From: a virus | Reading direction: 5' to 3' (one strand) | IMG/VR virus record: IMGVR_UViG_3300032282_003780 | Span: 1-23,509 of that record | Length of the DNA stretch: 23,509 nucleotides | Part shown: positions 22,972-23,509 of the stretch, piece by piece | Position numbering within the stretch: the stretch's first letter is position 1 | Layout: each line of letters begins with the position of its first letter | The notes under the pieces: generated by a model | Databases searched by the model: none | Told to the model about the DNA's origin: nothing | Seen by the model: the letters and a program-made list of their open reading frames with translations, nothing else | Position numbers and translations under genes: made by a program

Positions 22972-23509
22972 TATAGTAATTCTTTTAATTTTTTTATTAT
23001 TTGTACTAATACATCTACATCTCTTTCACAATACTCTTTTATTTCTTCTAATTTACCATTCACCCAATAAGATTCATGAACTCTATTTCCCGTAACCTCA
23101 CCTTCTTTTGATGATTCAACACCTAATGATGAACACATTAGTTCTAATGATGCCAAACTTGAAGGATTACCAAACTTCCAAATCTCAAGGGTGTCAACCA
23201 CTTTCATTTCCCAAGGTTTTGTATTATAACTTGGTAAAAACGAACTTGGTTTTATCCCATTAATAATCATTCGTTTTTGAATGTATGGTATGTCAAAATT
23301 TTTAACGTTATGACCACACAAATGGTATCTTCCAGTATTAACCTTATTAAGTAAATTATTTAATTCTGTCAATATTGTTTTCTCATCATCTCCGTAGAAA
23401 CTTTGTTTTCTAATTTCACCTGATGACATAACTAAACCAACTGATACACAAACAATTTTACCAAATTCCGGTATAAGTGCCGATATTTTGTAAAATATCC
23501 CATCCAATG
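22971..23509 (-). CDS. DnaQ/PolB-like 3'-5' exonuclease, N-terminus cut by window edge
   Basis: C-terminal 179 codons of a DEDDy-type 3'-5' exonuclease, most like the stand-alone exonucleases related to the proofreading domain of family B DNA polymerases. The ExoII motif is LCGHNVKNFDIPYI (63-76 of the visible part; D72 catalytic), and ExoIII is YCERDVDVL (159-167; Y159-x3-D163). ExoI ('D-I-E-T') is not visible and must lie upstream of the edge. The first complete codon in the window is TTG at 23507, which is best read as an internal Leu rather than a start, because a complete enzyme needs the missing motif. A role in DNA replication, repair or nucleic-acid degradation during infection fits the dUTPase gene that follows by TAATG overlap. 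Confidence 0.88.
   Translation of the reverse strand, partial: LDGIFYKISALIPEFGKIVCVSVGLVMSSGEIRKQSFYGDDEKTILTELNNLLNKVNTGRYHLCGHNVKNFDIPYIQKRMIINGIKPSSFLPSYNTKPWEMKVVDTLEIWKFGNPSSLASLELMCSSLGVESSKEGEVTGNRVHESYWVNGKLEEIKEYCERDVDVLVQIIKKLKELL

Noticed and set aside
22971-23507. Complete exonuclease gene starting at TTG 23507
   Set aside because: The ExoI motif is absent from this frame and the frame stays open to the edge, so the gene is taken as truncated by the window.
1-23509. tRNA genes, CRISPR arrays, IS elements, integrase, attachment sites or rho-independent terminators
   Set aside because: None was seen by eye. Intergenic gaps are 31 bases or less and contain no GC-rich hairpin followed by a T-run.

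Overview
The window is a 23.5 kb piece of an AT-rich, large tailed double-stranded DNA phage, probably of T4-like (myovirus) character and probably infecting a Bacteroidota host. Four genes typical of large lytic phages flank or interrupt the block: a DNA-polymerase-B-type 3'-5' exonuclease (cut by the right edge), a trimeric dUTPase, a PhoH-like ATPase and a gp55-like late sigma factor. The Bacteroidota assignment is an inference. None of the starts examined has a Shine-Dalgarno sequence; they are preceded by A/T-rich sequence, as is usual in that phylum. TAA, TGA and TAG are all used as stops, so the genetic code is standard.

All 29 genes lie on the minus strand, so transcription runs from high to low coordinates. 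Spacing is extremely tight: most junctions are ATGA or TAATG overlaps, and the largest gap is 31 bases. The whole window looks like part of one long operon. No stretch over 31 bases is free of genes. I saw no tRNA, CRISPR, IS, integrase or convincing terminator.

In transcription order: (1) 23509-22363, exonuclease then dUTPase (replication and nucleotide pool). (2) 22360-4515, a roughly 18 kb sugar cassette. It starts with a three-domain glycosyltransferase (GT), two GTs and an alpha-1,2-fucosyltransferase. A DegT-fold, RfbH-type [2Fe-2S]/PLP 3-dehydratase follows with a partner reductase. Then come a GT2 protein, four GT-like proteins of poorly characterised families (including DUF5672 and DUF3431 members), a GT92/PF13704-type GT and a methyltransferase. 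Next are a PseB/CapE-like dehydratase with an RmlD-like reductase, a second fucosyltransferase and a GT17 protein. The cassette ends with GDP-mannose 4,6-dehydratase, GDP-L-fucose synthase and a GalE-like epimerase. (3) 4513-2848, PhoH, a probably inactive HAD-fold protein and a small unknown protein. (4) 2843-1, a GT-B and a GT-A glycosyltransferase, the late sigma factor and a partial small unknown protein.

Taken together, the window encodes 14 glycosyltransferase or GT-like proteins (about 16 GT domains), seven nucleotide-sugar enzymes and one probable sugar methyltransferase. It supplies GDP-L-fucose together with two fucosyltransferases that could use it, and probably one 3,6-dideoxy or related deoxysugar and one 2-acetamido-2,6-dideoxy sugar. 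No protein has evident membrane helices, and there is no flippase, polymerase, lipid-carrier transferase or oligosaccharyltransferase. The simplest reading is that an oligosaccharide is built in the cytoplasm, on virion protein, on phage DNA, or on a carrier supplied by the host. The acceptor cannot be determined from this sequence.
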